44,605 nt of DNA, taken from Chloracidobacterium sp. UBA3360. Its GTDB lineage: Bacteria > Acidobacteriota > Blastocatellia > Pyrinomonadales > Pyrinomonadaceae. Where the stretch lies: contig DEQS01000019.1 in assembly GCA_002360555.1 (NCBI GenBank), positions 1 to 44,605 of the forward strand, given 5' to 3'. Positions 1-8,439 of this stretch are shown piece by piece. Every line of letters starts with the position of its first letter. The stretch's first letter is position 1. The position numbers were made by a program, and so were the translations under genes. Below the pieces are notes generated by a model. It was not told the DNA's origin and made no database searches. It worked only from the letters and a program-made list of their open reading frames with translations.

Positions 1-614
1 CACGCGATCGGCTCGGTGATCGGAAATTCGTAATTGCCGACGATGTTGAAATATTTAGCCGCCGCGGTGCGAACAGCGGCTTTTTTGTGCGTCTTGAAAT
101 TGTAGAGCAGCTCAAGTACAGTCCCGACGACCGATGGTTTTACGGGCAGAAATACGAGCGGCTTGCCTTTTTTTAGTACGCGGGCGGCCTCGGCGAGCCC
201 CTCATCGAGCGGTGTGTATTCGAGCACGCCGCACATCAGCACGAGGTCAAATGTGTTGTCGGCAAATGGCATCGACAGCACGTTGCTCTGGACGGCGGTC
301 GTCGCGTCGGCATATTCGACGCGTTTGGTAAATTGCTCACGGGCGACTTCGAGTGATTTAAAAGACAGGTCCAGTGCGACCGCGTGGCGTGGATGAAAGC
401 CTGCATCCTGAAACGCCATCGTGACGATCCCTGTGCCGCAACCGGCATCGAGGATGAGCGAATCGGGGCCGAGATCGAGGTTGAGCGATCTGAGATATTT
501 GGCGACGGATTCGCGATAGCCGTTGAGCTTCATCGCCAGATTTTGCACATCGGCGATGCGGTCGTAGAGTCCTTGGGTTTTAGCGGGATGGCCGCAATGG
601 CCGTTTCTGGGCAT
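1..614 (-). CDS. Class I SAM-dependent methyltransferase, C-terminus cut off by window edge
   Basis: About 204 residues are visible, read from an ATG at 614; the reading frame stays open to base 1, so the C-terminus lies outside the window. The glycine-rich SAM-binding motif ILDAGCGTG is at residues 54-62, followed by an acidic end of strand 2 (LDLS, D82) that normally binds the ribose hydroxyls, and by NVLSMPFADNTFDLVLM (residues 111-127), the usual motif II/III region of Methyltransf_11-type enzymes. The substrate cannot be told. The start is 3 bases downstream of the stop of the thioredoxin-like gene and no good ribosome binding site is seen, so translation may be coupled. An alternative start is ATG at 533 (MKLNGYRE), which would still keep the whole SAM fold. 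Family call is firm; substrate and exact start are open. Confidence 0.85.
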   Translation of the reverse strand, partial: MPRNGHCGHPAKTQGLYDRIADVQNLAMKLNGYRESVAKYLRSLNLDLGPDSLILDAGCGTGIVTMAFQDAGFHPRHAVALDLSFKSLEVAREQFTKRVEYADATTAVQSNVLSMPFADNTFDLVLMCGVLEYTPLDEGLAEAARVLKKGKPLVFLPVKPSVVGTVLELLYNFKTHKKAAVRTAAAKYFNIVGNYEFPITEPIA

Positions 615-617
615 CAG

Positions 618-2024
618 TTATTTTTCAGCTACGAGTTTGTACACCATCTCACGCATCTGCTCGATCCGCGAGTCGCTAGTGCCCGTCTCAATATACCTGA
701 TAATGCCTTTGCGGTCGATGAGAACGGCGGTCGGCAGAGCGGTCGCCCCGTAAAGAAATTGTATGCTCTGGTCCTTGCCGACTACGATGTCGTAATTGAG
801 TTTTTCCTTCGTGCGAAAGCGTTTGAAATACTCGATCTCGGCGAGCGGCTCGGCGACCACGCCGCCAATATTACCGTAATATCGCGTCACGCCAAGGATC
901 TCAAACCCCTGCGGCGCAAGCTCCTGCTGCCATTCGATCAGATGTGGATACGCATCAAAACACGGCCCGCACCACGTCGCCCAAAAATCAAGCAGAACGA
1001 CCTTGCCGCGAAGCTCCGCCAGCGTTTTTTGTTTGCCCGGAAACCACTGATCGATGAGCGGCATTTCGGGAGCGAGTTCGCCAAGCAGGGCGTAATGCTT
1101 TTGCTTTTTCTTGAGCCGGGTGAGGACGTCGGTCTGCTGGCCTTTGCTCGCAAAATCCTTTTCCGCTTCTTTCAACGCCGACTGATAAAGCTGCAGAGCC
1201 GCGGGTTTGCGGCCGGTCTCGACGAGAAATTTGATCTTTTGATCGACGGCGTAATAGTAAAAGCTCGGGCTTGTCGTCTCGACGGCGACGGCACGCATAT
1301 CGTCGAGGGCGGCCTCGGCTTTTTGACGCTCACCGCTGTCTCGATAAGCCTCATAGACGAGCATCCCGGCATCAAGTATTTCGTCCAAACCGCGTGATCG
1401 CGACGCGGCGTCTTTTAACAGAGCCTTTGACGCAGCGTAACCAGCCTCGGCGTGCGGGGCCATTTTCGCGAACTTGCCCTGAGCCTGATACGCCTTGGCG
1501 ATCTCGCCCTCGATGCGGGCTTTTTCGGTGAGCTTAGTCGGCTCAGTTTTTAGATATTCGGCGAGTAGGGCTTCGGCTTCGTCAAGCTTTTTTTGTTTTG
1601 CCAAAACGACGATCACGATCGACCGTGCGGTTTGCTGCCGGACGGGTTCGGCGGCATCGAGAGCGATAAATTTTCGCAGAGCCTCGGCTGTGCCGTCCAT
1701 ATTTTCGGCGACCCAGTGGAGCATCCCGAGATAATAGTGATCCTCGCCCGCGAGGTCTTTTCGAGCCCCGGCGATCGCAGCGTATTTGGCGGCCATCTGC
1801 CGTTGTTCGAGCTTAGCCTGGGTAAACAGGCGGTCGCTGAACAAGACTTTTTTGGCGTCGTACTCGGCACCCTTAGCCCGTATGTACCCGTTGACTTCGT
1901 CAAACATCTCCCTGACGGTCGTTTCGTTTGCCCCCGCCGTCGAATCGGTAGCAACAATACGCCCCGACTGCGCCGCCGCAGAAATGGCAAAAACTAAGAT
2001 CAAGATCGATGTTAAAACTCTCAT
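618..2024 (-). CDS. Secreted TPR-like / TlpA-family thioredoxin-fold protein
   Basis: 468 residues. Residues 1-18 form a signal peptide (hydrophobic core ILILVFAISAAA, likely cleaved before QSG). Residues about 30-300 are helical, alanine/glutamate rich and resemble degenerate tetratricopeptide repeats. The C-terminal third is a TlpA/ResA-type redoxin domain: a PLIDQWFPGKQKTLAELRGK lead-in, then VVLLDFWATWCGPC with the CxxC redox motif C352-G353-P354-C355, and a cis-Pro segment ATALPTAVLIDRKG near the end. By family precedent it would work outside the cytoplasmic membrane as a thiol-disulfide oxidoreductase, with the helical part as a docking or partner-binding module. It lies 5 bases after thiO and 3 bases before the methyltransferase, so the three are probably one transcript. 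Target proteins are unknown. Confidence 0.9.
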   Translation of the reverse strand: MRVLTSILILVFAISAAAQSGRIVATDSTAGANETTVREMFDEVNGYIRAKGAEYDAKKVLFSDRLFTQAKLEQRQMAAKYAAIAGARKDLAGEDHYYLGMLHWVAENMDGTAEALRKFIALDAAEPVRQQTARSIVIVVLAKQKKLDEAEALLAEYLKTEPTKLTEKARIEGEIAKAYQAQGKFAKMAPHAEAGYAASKALLKDAASRSRGLDEILDAGMLVYEAYRDSGERQKAEAALDDMRAVAVETTSPSFYYYAVDQKIKFLVETGRKPAALQLYQSALKEAEKDFASKGQQTDVLTRLKKKQKHYALLGELAPEMPLIDQWFPGKQKTLAELRGKVVLLDFWATWCGPCFDAYPHLIEWQQELAPQGFEILGVTRYYGNIGGVVAEPLAEIEYFKRFRTKEKLNYDIVVGKDQSIQFLYGATALPTAVLIDRKGIIRYIETGTSDSRIEQMREMVYKLVAEK

Positions 2025-2029
2025 ACTAC

Positions 2030-3166
2030 TTAACTGACTTTGCCGACGCTGCGCAGACGAAAACGGTCCGGGCTGAACGCCGTGAGATACGATGGCTCGC
2101 TGTTATCCAACACTTTGTCCGCGACGAGCTTCGCCGTCAGCGGTGCGAGCAAGATGCCGTTGCGGTAATGTGCCGTCGCAACCGTCAGGTTGCTGATACC
2201 AGCAAAAGCCCCAAGGACGGGAAGCCCGTCCATCGCAAAGGGCCGCAAGCCTGACCAATGATCCGTGATCGCGAGGCTCGAAAGATTTGGTGCGATCTCA
2301 GCGGCCATTTGCCGCAAAGCGGTAGCTGCCGCATCCGTCTCCGCTTTTTCAAAACCTGCATATTCAGTGGTCGAGCCCGCCAAAATTCGCCCGTCCACAC
2401 GCGGTACGATGTATCCGCGTCGGCTGTAAATGACGTGGCCGAACAATCTCTTTGCCGTCTGAAACGCGACGATCTGCCCGCGAACAGGCTCGACCTTGAG
2501 CGGCATATCTGCGTCCCCGAGTTTGATGAGCGAGGTCCACGCTCCCGTTGCAAGGATCGTGTTGGCTGCATAAAACGTATCGGTGGCGGTGCGTGCACCT
2601 GTGACACGGCTATTCTTAACGATCAGTTGTTCGACTGCCGAATTTTCACGGATGTCGATCCCGTTCACCTCGGCGTAGCGATTTAGAGCCGCGAGCAGTT
2701 TGCGATTCTCGACCTGCCAGTCATCTGGGAACAGCAAAGCACCCCGAACATCCGTGGAGATGAACGGCTCGACACGGCGGGCGTCATCTGCGGATAAATG
2801 CTCGACCGGCAAACCTGCTTTTCGCTGCCATTTCAGCCGTTTGTGAACCTCGGCAACATCCTCGTCCGTGAACGCCAGATAGAGCGTCCCGTGGCGGTCA
2901 AGCTCAATATCGACGCCGGTCTCATCAAGCAGATCTGCCGCAAATTGCGGATACATCTCGCGTGACGCGACTGTTATGTCAAAAAACACGCCGCCCTCGT
3001 TCGCCTCAGCCTGCGGCCCGAGCATGCCGGCTGCGGCCCACGACGATTCTTCGCCGCAGCGGCCTTTTTCGAGCACGGTGATACGCCTGACGCCCGATTT
3101 GTGCAGCTCGAGGGCGACGCTAAGGCCGATGACGCCGCCGCCGATAATTAAGATTTCAGGGTTCAT
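2030..3166 (-). CDS. thiO: Glycine oxidase ThiO (FAD-dependent, DAO family)
   Basis: 378 residues, full length for the family. The N-terminus is a dinucleotide-binding fold (ILIIGGGVIGLSVALEL, GxGxxG at residues 9-14), followed by the ThiO-type segment CGEESSWAAAGMLGPQAEA, where the FAD contacts the SxAxAGML stretch. The C-terminal WSGLRPFAMDGLPVLG and TAHYRNGILLAPLTA segments are typical of glycine oxidase. The enzyme oxidises glycine to the imine that supplies the nitrogen and carbon of the thiazole ring of thiamine in aerobes; the cytoplasm is the expected site. No other thi gene is visible within the window, so the pathway context is missing here. ATG at 3166 has a weak leader and faces isocitrate dehydrogenase divergently over a 62-base gap. 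A broader D-amino-acid oxidase role is possible. Confidence 0.9.
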   Translation of the reverse strand: MNPEILIIGGGVIGLSVALELHKSGVRRITVLEKGRCGEESSWAAAGMLGPQAEANEGGVFFDITVASREMYPQFAADLLDETGVDIELDRHGTLYLAFTDEDVAEVHKRLKWQRKAGLPVEHLSADDARRVEPFISTDVRGALLFPDDWQVENRKLLAALNRYAEVNGIDIRENSAVEQLIVKNSRVTGARTATDTFYAANTILATGAWTSLIKLGDADMPLKVEPVRGQIVAFQTAKRLFGHVIYSRRGYIVPRVDGRILAGSTTEYAGFEKAETDAAATALRQMAAEIAPNLSSLAITDHWSGLRPFAMDGLPVLGAFAGISNLTVATAHYRNGILLAPLTAKLVADKVLDNSEPSYLTAFSPDRFRLRSVGKVS

Positions 3167-3228
3167 TTCGAAATGCCGTTTTGTTTCGGACCTCAGGCCG
3201 TTGTAAATTTTATTATAGGATAAGGTTT

Positions 3229-4251
3229 ATGAAACACACTATTACACTAATTCCCGGCGACGGCATCGGGCCTGAGATCACGGCGGCGACCGTTCGCGTG
3301 ATCGAGGCAACGGGCGTCGATATCGAATGGGAGACGCAGATACTCGGTGCTCAGGCGCTCGAAAAATACGGCGAAACTCTGCCAGAGGCGTCGATCGAAG
3401 CAATGCGCCGAAACAAAGTCTCGCTCAAAGGCCCGATCATGACGCCGATCGGTAAAGGATTTACGTCGGTAAATGTCGGCTTGCGGCGGGCTCTCGACCT
3501 CTACGCAAATGTGCGTCCGGTCAAGGCTCTGCCAAACGTGCCCTGCCGTTATCCCGAACTGGATCTGGTCATCGTTCGCGAAAACACCGAGGGGCTTTAT
3601 TCTGGTCTCGAACACATCGTAATCCCCGGCGTGGTCGAATCACTTAAGGTCATCACTGAAAAAGCCTCGACGCGGATCGCGAAATACGCGTTTGAATACG
3701 CCCGCGACAACGGACGCAAAAAGGTGACCGCCGTCCATAAGGCAAACATCATGAAGCTCTCGGACGGCCTCTTTTTAGAGTGTTTCTACAATCAGGCAAA
3801 GCTTTTTCCCGAGATCGAGGCCGACGACAAGATCATCGACAATACCTGTATGCAGCTCGTCATGCGCCCCGAGCAGTTTGACGTGATGGTGATGGAAAAT
3901 CTGTACGGCGATATTCTTTCAGATCTGTGTGCAGGGCTGATCGGCGGGCTCGGGCTTGCGCCGGGAGCGAATATCGGCGAGCAAGGAGCGGTTTTTGAGG
4001 CAGTCCACGGTTCGGCACCCGACATCGCAGGACAGGGAATTGCGAACCCGACGGCGTTGATGTTATCGGCGATCGAAATGCTGCGGTATATTGGCGAACG
4101 CGATGCCGCACAGCGATTTGAAACGGCGATGTTCGACGTGTTCAAGGACGGCACATCGATCACAAAAGACCTCGGCGGCACAGCAAAAACAAATGAATTT
4201 GCACGCGCGATAGAAGAAAAAATAAAGGCCGCGACAAGCGCCGCGGCCTAG
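3229..4251 (+). CDS. icd: Isocitrate dehydrogenase, NAD-dependent type
   Basis: 340 residues from ATG at 3229, chosen because it directly begins the conserved MKHTITLIPGDGIGPE and is preceded by AGGATAAGG; an upstream in-frame TTG at 3181 would add 16 unconserved residues. Substrate-site residues are of isocitrate type (TSVNVGLRRALDLYANVRPV), and RENTEGLYSGLEH resembles the eukaryotic mitochondrial NAD enzyme. In the cofactor loop the sequence is HGSAPDIAGQGIANP, lacking the Lys-Tyr pair that E. coli-type NADP enzymes carry there, which predicts NAD use. It would make 2-oxoglutarate and CO2 in the TCA cycle. 3-isopropylmalate or homoisocitrate dehydrogenase are alternatives in the same superfamily, less likely given the SVN...LR motif. 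Confidence 0.88.
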   Translation: MKHTITLIPGDGIGPEITAATVRVIEATGVDIEWETQILGAQALEKYGETLPEASIEAMRRNKVSLKGPIMTPIGKGFTSVNVGLRRALDLYANVRPVKALPNVPCRYPELDLVIVRENTEGLYSGLEHIVIPGVVESLKVITEKASTRIAKYAFEYARDNGRKKVTAVHKANIMKLSDGLFLECFYNQAKLFPEIEADDKIIDNTCMQLVMRPEQFDVMVMENLYGDILSDLCAGLIGGLGLAPGANIGEQGAVFEAVHGSAPDIAGQGIANPTALMLSAIEMLRYIGERDAAQRFETAMFDVFKDGTSITKDLGGTAKTNEFARAIEEKIKAATSAAA

Positions 4252-4268
4252 CTTCAAGGTGTAACACC
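4226..4268. terminator. Paired hairpins between convergent icd and M13 peptidase genes
   Basis: A perfect 8-bp stem (AGGCCGCG at 4226-4233 with CGCGGCCT at 4242-4249) overlaps the icd stop codon and encodes its alanine-rich tail. A second 5-bp stem (GGTGT/ACACC, 4258-4268) follows immediately. There is no T-run, so intrinsic termination is uncertain, but the position between two converging genes 20 bases apart suits a bidirectional transcription barrier. Confidence 0.4.
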
Positions 4269-4271
4269 AAC

Positions 4272-6326
4272 CTACCAAACCTTTACGCGGTTTTTCGGTT
4301 CAAGATAGAACTTCTGTCCCGCCTTGACGGTAAACGCGTCATACCATGCGTCAATGTTGCGGACGGTGTAGGCACGCCAGCGGTCGGGTGAGTGGCCGTC
4401 GGTGGTGACGACATTGCGGAGCAGTTGATCACGCATCTTGGCGCGATGTGCCTGGGCAAAGGCGACAAAAAACTGCTGATCGCCCGTCAGTCCATTCTTA
4501 CTCGGCGCTTCCTTGCCGCCGTAAGCTGCGCGATATCCATCGTAGGCTGCGGCGAGACCGGCAAGGTCGGCGATGTTCTCGTCGAGCACCTGACGTCCCT
4601 TTAGAAAAAGTCCCGGCAGTGCTTCGTACGCGTCATACTGATCGGCGAGCATCTTCGCCGACGCCTGGAAATGTGCGAGGTCATCGGGCTTCCACCAGTT
4701 GAGGTATTTACCCTCGGCGTCGAATAACGCGCCTGTTGCGTCGAAACTGTGGCTGATCTCGTGCCCAATGATCGAACCGATACTGCCGTAATTAGAAACA
4801 GGGTCTGCCGCAGGATCGAAGAATGGCGGCAGCAGGATCGCGGCGGGGAAATTCATTCCGTTTTGCAGCGGCAGGTTGACCGCATTGACGGTCTGCGGCG
4901 TCATCCACCACTCGTGCTTATCGACCGGCTGGTTGAGCTTTGCAAGCGCGTTGCGATAGTTCAGCAAACTTATCCGCTGATTGTTGCCGAGTGCGTCGTC
5001 ATTCTTTATGACTAGCCCGGCGTAGCTTTGCCAATGTTCGGGATAGCCGACGCCGACATAAAGTGTATCGACCTTAGCCTTAGCCTTAGCACGCGTCTCG
5101 GGCGTCATCCAATCCAGCTTGTCGACGCGGGAGCGGAACGCGGCGATGATGTTTTTTACAAGCGCCTCGATGTCGGCCTTTGCCTTTGGCGGGAAATATT
5201 TATCGACATACATTTTGCCAACGAGGTCTCCAAGCGCGTTGCTCGTGGCGTTGATCGCCCCACGCTGTCGCGGAGCCTGAACGCGAGCACCCGACAGCTC
5301 CTTCCCGAAAAAGTTAAAAGCCTCATCGCGAAACACCTTTGGCAGCGAACCCGATGCCCGCTCAAGAGCGCGGAGCGTGAGGTATTCTTTCCACACGTCG
5401 AGCGGCTTGCTCTCTACGAGGGCCGAGATGCCTTTGATCGCACCGGGATGCCAGACGATCATCATCGGAACCTTGCCAACGCCGGCGGTCTGGAAATATG
5501 TTTTCCAATCAAGACCCGGAGCCTGTTTGGCGAAATCCGACGTCTTCCAAGGATTGTTAGACTTTGGCACGCTTGCCGAATCTTCACGGTTTGCGTGTGT
5601 CGCTGCCATCGCGCTTTCCAGATCGTAGATACGGGCAGCCTTTGCGTCCGTGTCGGCTAGGCCGGCAAGCTTGAGGACGTTTGCTATATGCGTCCGGTAC
5701 TTTGTTTGTAGGGCGACACTGTCCGCGTCGGTACCGACATAGTAATCGCGATCTGGCATCCCGAGTCCGCCCTGAAGAATGTAGGGAACATTCTTCTTTG
5801 GATCGTTCATGTCGGCCGAGATCCAGAGGCCAAAGAGGTTGGCCGTATAAAAGTTGGTCGAGTTGAGCGGGTCGACGTCGGCACGCAGCTGCGAACCCAT
5901 CACGCGTGCAAGATCTTTTTTGTCCTTGATCGCGGCTATCTCAGCGAGCTCGGCCTTCATCGGGTCGAGACCACGTTTCTCGATCATTGCCTCGTCCATA
6001 TAGGCGGTGTAATAGTCCGCGACCATTTTAGCATCGGGCGTGTTGCCTTTTGCGGCGTCGCTGATCAGCTCGGCGTTTCGCCTTGCAACCTCGGAGGCGA
6101 TGCCCTGAAAGATGCCGAGGGAACTGCGGTCCGCCGGGATCTCGGTCTTGTTGTACCAGGTGCCGTTCGCATAGAGGAAGAAATCGTCTCCAGGCGCCAC
6201 CGAGCGGTCCATTCCCGCGAAGTCGATGCCGACGGTTTGACCAAGTGCCCGAGCCGGGACCGACCAAGCAAAAATGCTGGCGAGTAAAGCTAGAACAACT
6301 AACTTTCTTGAGTAATTTCTATTCAT
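4272..6326 (-). CDS. M13 family (neprilysin/PepO-like) zinc metallopeptidase, secreted
   Basis: 684 residues from ATG at 6326, which has AGGAG five bases upstream; an in-frame start at 6470 would add 48 residues lacking any signal sequence. Residues 1-30 are a signal peptide (LVVLALLASIFAWSVPARALG). The N-terminal domain begins with the M13 hallmark DDFFLYANGTWYNKTEIPAD. The zinc site is IIGHEISHSFDATGA, with H522 and H526 as ligands and E523 catalytic; the third ligand is E583 in ENIADLAG. The C-terminus ends RVKVW, as in the family. It should cut oligopeptides outside the cytoplasmic membrane. It is one of five peptidases in this window. The gene is convergent with icd and divergent from the small secreted gene at 6479. 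Confidence 0.95.
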   Translation of the reverse strand: MNRNYSRKLVVLALLASIFAWSVPARALGQTVGIDFAGMDRSVAPGDDFFLYANGTWYNKTEIPADRSSLGIFQGIASEVARRNAELISDAAKGNTPDAKMVADYYTAYMDEAMIEKRGLDPMKAELAEIAAIKDKKDLARVMGSQLRADVDPLNSTNFYTANLFGLWISADMNDPKKNVPYILQGGLGMPDRDYYVGTDADSVALQTKYRTHIANVLKLAGLADTDAKAARIYDLESAMAATHANREDSASVPKSNNPWKTSDFAKQAPGLDWKTYFQTAGVGKVPMMIVWHPGAIKGISALVESKPLDVWKEYLTLRALERASGSLPKVFRDEAFNFFGKELSGARVQAPRQRGAINATSNALGDLVGKMYVDKYFPPKAKADIEALVKNIIAAFRSRVDKLDWMTPETRAKAKAKVDTLYVGVGYPEHWQSYAGLVIKNDDALGNNQRISLLNYRNALAKLNQPVDKHEWWMTPQTVNAVNLPLQNGMNFPAAILLPPFFDPAADPVSNYGSIGSIIGHEISHSFDATGALFDAEGKYLNWWKPDDLAHFQASAKMLADQYDAYEALPGLFLKGRQVLDENIADLAGLAAAYDGYRAAYGGKEAPSKNGLTGDQQFFVAFAQAHRAKMRDQLLRNVVTTDGHSPDRWRAYTVRNIDAWYDAFTVKAGQKFYLEPKNRVKVW

Positions 6327-6478
6327 GATATCTCCTGAGGTAATAAATATATTGTGTGTGATAATACGGTCAGACGCGGCTTCGGTTTCGTTATTTGCTG
6401 TTTTTTTGCTGCAACGCTCCCATGCCGTATTCGTTCTAACTATGTAGATCGGTGTTGTGCCGCTCGACACGAGGTATT

Positions 6479-6874
6479 ATGAAAAAGTTTATTATCATTA
6501 CGTTGATCACGCTGTTAATGGCTATGGCGACACTTGCAAATGACCCCGAAACGTTTAGCGTCGAGTTATGTGAGCAGAAAGTCACGACGACCGGTAAGAT
6601 CACAGTCAAATTTCTCGAGGTTCTCGAAGACTCGCGCTGTCCACCCCATGTCACCTGTGTCTGGGCAGGAAACGCAAAGATCAAGATATCGGTCAAAAAA
6701 GGCCGAAAGGCGGCAAAGACATTTGAGCTAAATTCGACGCTCGACCCTAAAACCATTGTTTTTGAGGGTTATGACATCACTTTTGTCGATCTGCGAATGA
6801 TCCCCGGCGAGCAGGTCAAGGTGCGTGAGTTCCCAAAAACCGTGACCTTAGCGATATCAAAGCACAAAAAATAA
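6479..6874 (+). CDS. Small secreted protein with CxWxGxA motif, function unknown
   Basis: 131 residues from ATG at 6479, preceded by GAGG. Residues 1-20 form a signal peptide (FIIITLITLLMAMATLA, cleaved near ALA-NDP). The mature part is about 110 residues, predicted all-beta, with cysteines at 31, 54 and 60; the centre reads DSRCPPHVTCVWAGNAKI. This C-P-x-x-V-x-C-V-W-x-G-x-A pattern recurs in small exported proteins of many bacteria, but I know of no assigned function. The paired cysteines suggest a disulfide outside the cytoplasm. It is monocistronic: divergent from the M13 peptidase and followed at once by a strong terminator. Confidence 0.75.
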   Translation: MKKFIIITLITLLMAMATLANDPETFSVELCEQKVTTTGKITVKFLEVLEDSRCPPHVTCVWAGNAKIKISVKKGRKAAKTFELNSTLDPKTIVFEGYDITFVDLRMIPGEQVKVREFPKTVTLAISKHKK

Positions 6875-6895
6875 TTGTTTCTGACATAGTTTGAG

Positions 6896-6936
6896 CGACC
6901 GGTCAGCCCGATAACGGCAGGCCGGTCGTTTTTTTG
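6896..6936 (+). terminator. Intrinsic terminator
   Basis: CGACCGG (6896-6902) pairs with CCGGTCG (6922-6928), followed by seven T residues (6929-6935). It ends the small secreted gene 21 bases after its stop codon. Confidence 0.85.
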
Positions 6937-7177
6937 TTCAAAAAACAGACCATACAAGCGCAAAATGCACGATACAGAGCATTTCTCATTACCCCAAAAT
7001 CGCTCATTTCCGCCTAAACCTAGCCGAACAATAGACATCCGCTTTGTGGCACGGTGATTGATCTATGCCACTGTGAGATTGATAAGTGCTTCGCTATCAA
7101 TCATTTACAAAACTTTACATTTAGCTGCTTACAGCAAATATAAAGACAAGATCTAAGGGGCACACAAGGAGTACAAA
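6937..7177 (+). promoter_or_regulatory. Intergenic leader with inverted repeats and a candidate promoter
   Basis: No gene is seen here. A perfect inverted repeat GATTGATA (7077-7084) / TATCAATC (7095-7102) and another copy of GATTGAT at 7056-7062 precede a possible promoter TTTACA (7114-7119), 19-base spacer, TATAAA (7139-7144). GTGGCA/TGCCAC (7046-7051/7066-7071) is a further stem. AAGGAG lies just before the ATG at 7178. The repeat immediately upstream of the -35 candidate would suit a regulator site; promoter spacing is longer than ideal, so this is tentative. Confidence 0.35.
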
Positions 7178-7951
7178 ATGAAATTATTCGATCTTAAAAA
7201 ATTAGCAGTTGTGACAGCACTTGGTTTGGTTACGATCTTAGGCACAAGCGAATTGGCAAACGCTCAGGGCCGCGGCCACGGCCGCGACAAAAGCGAGAGC
7301 ACCGATAAAAAGGACGACTATAGGCGCGAACGCGACGGCGTCCGTGATCGTGAGCAGGATAACAAGGAGCGTATCAAGGCCGAGCAGAGGCGCATCCAGG
7401 CCGAACAACAGCGACAGGCTGAGTTGCGTCGTCAGGCAGAATGGAATCGTCAGAATACGCGAGTCCGCAGCGGCAACGACCGTTCGAACGGCAACGGCTA
7501 TTACAACGGCAACGCCAATGCGAATACCAACCGCAATCACGATCGGTATCGCGTCTATCGCAACGGTTCGTACTACAACACCGATCAGCGTGGTGCCGAA
7601 CTATTGAGACAGGCTGTAAACGCGGGTTATCGTCAGGGATTCGAAGCCGGTCGCCGCGACCTTGATAGCCGCAGACGTATCAGCTATTCGAGCTCGAACA
7701 TTTACCAGAGCGGCACCTACGGATACCAGAGCTATGTTACGCAGAGCCAGTATCAGTATTATTTCCGCCAGGGTTTCCAACGCGGATACCAGGATGGTGC
7801 AAATAGCCGATACCGCGATCAGTACAACAACAATAGCTACGGCCAGTACAATGACTACGAACAGCAGTATCAGTACGGCACACGCAGCAATGGCGTACTA
7901 AACATTCTCGGATCGATACTTGGCCAGATCCTGAATATTCAGCCTTACTAA
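7178..7951 (+). CDS. Secreted low-complexity Arg/Gln/Asn/Tyr-rich protein
   Basis: 257 residues with AAGGAG ahead of the ATG. Residues 1-29 are a signal peptide (cleavage after ANA). Residues 31-95 are strongly charged (KDDYRRERDGVRDREQ and RIKAEQRRIQAEQQRQAE), likely one long helix. Residues 96-125 are Asn/Gly-rich. Two related motifs follow: YRQGFEAGRRD at 151-161 and YFRQGFQRGYQDG at 195-207, each a YxxGFxxGxxD unit, separated by Ser/Tyr-rich sequence. The end is hydrophobic (NGVLNILGSILGQILNIQPY). I recognise no enzyme. The composition suggests an extracellular, possibly surface-adhering or matrix protein. The gene has its own leader and terminator and so is probably transcribed alone. 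Confidence 0.7.
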   Translation: MKLFDLKKLAVVTALGLVTILGTSELANAQGRGHGRDKSESTDKKDDYRRERDGVRDREQDNKERIKAEQRRIQAEQQRQAELRRQAEWNRQNTRVRSGNDRSNGNGYYNGNANANTNRNHDRYRVYRNGSYYNTDQRGAELLRQAVNAGYRQGFEAGRRDLDSRRRISYSSSNIYQSGTYGYQSYVTQSQYQYYFRQGFQRGYQDGANSRYRDQYNNNSYGQYNDYEQQYQYGTRSNGVLNILGSILGQILNIQPY

Positions 7952-7979
7952 AACACAACTAGACCGATCATTGGTCACA

Positions 7980-8010
7980 AGCCCCGGTTTTTATAGCCGG
8001 GGCTTTTTTA
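7980..8010 (+). terminator. Intrinsic terminator
   Basis: AGCCCCGG (7980-7987) pairs with CCGGGGCT (7997-8004) and is followed by a T-run (8005-8009). It ends the gene at 7178 and its last bases overlap the stop codon of the convergent DoxX-like gene. Confidence 0.88.
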
Positions 8011-8424
8011 TGCTTTTAGGTAGGGGTTTGTGAGAAACATCAGGATGGTCAGCAGGATAAAGTACGGGATCAAAACTGCGGCTCCGGGATAATCTTTTGC
8101 CACGCGCTGGCCGAAGAACAGAGCGGTGATCGAAACCGCTCCGAGAGCGGCAGCCCAAAATATCAATACCATCGAACCGGTCGTTAGAAAATAGATAATT
8201 CCGGCCAGACTTAGGAAACCGGTTGCCAGCTCCATCACCGTGATCTTTGCGAGCATCAGCGGCACCATGCCCGCGAGGAAAGTCTTTTCAAAATGGCCCT
8301 TGAGCCAGCCGACATTACCTTTCCAGTCAAAGACCTTGTCGAGGCCCGATTGGATGAACAAGATCGCGACGAGCAGAGCCGAGATCAGAGCGGGGAGATT
8401 TTTTGCGATGTCTTCGAAGTGCAT
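8008..8424 (-). CDS. DoxX-like four-helix membrane protein
   Basis: 138 residues with four predicted membrane segments: about 12-28, 52-72, 78-98 and 115-133. The early SGLDKVFDW segment after the first helix resembles the DoxX/MauE group (GxxKLxD-type). Proteins of this group are often partners of respiratory or thiol-redox enzymes, but no such partner is adjacent. It starts 15 bases after the brnA stop and so is likely the last gene of the pepP-brnT-brnA transcript; no ribosome binding site is evident. Function is unassigned. Confidence 0.7.
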   Translation of the reverse strand: MHFEDIAKNLPALISALLVAILFIQSGLDKVFDWKGNVGWLKGHFEKTFLAGMVPLMLAKITVMELATGFLSLAGIIYFLTTGSMVLIFWAAALGAVSITALFFGQRVAKDYPGAAVLIPYFILLTILMFLTNPYLKA

Positions 8425-8439
8425 GAAGCGTAAAACTGG

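Noticed and set aside
384..1397. A 337-codon plus-strand open frame opposite the methyltransferase/thioredoxin genes
   Set aside because: It is antisense to two well-supported genes, has no recognisable domain or ribosome binding site, and is explained by codon bias of the true strand.
5028..5660. A 210-codon plus-strand open frame opposite the M13 peptidase
   Set aside because: Antisense shadow of a conserved gene with all catalytic motifs on the minus strand.
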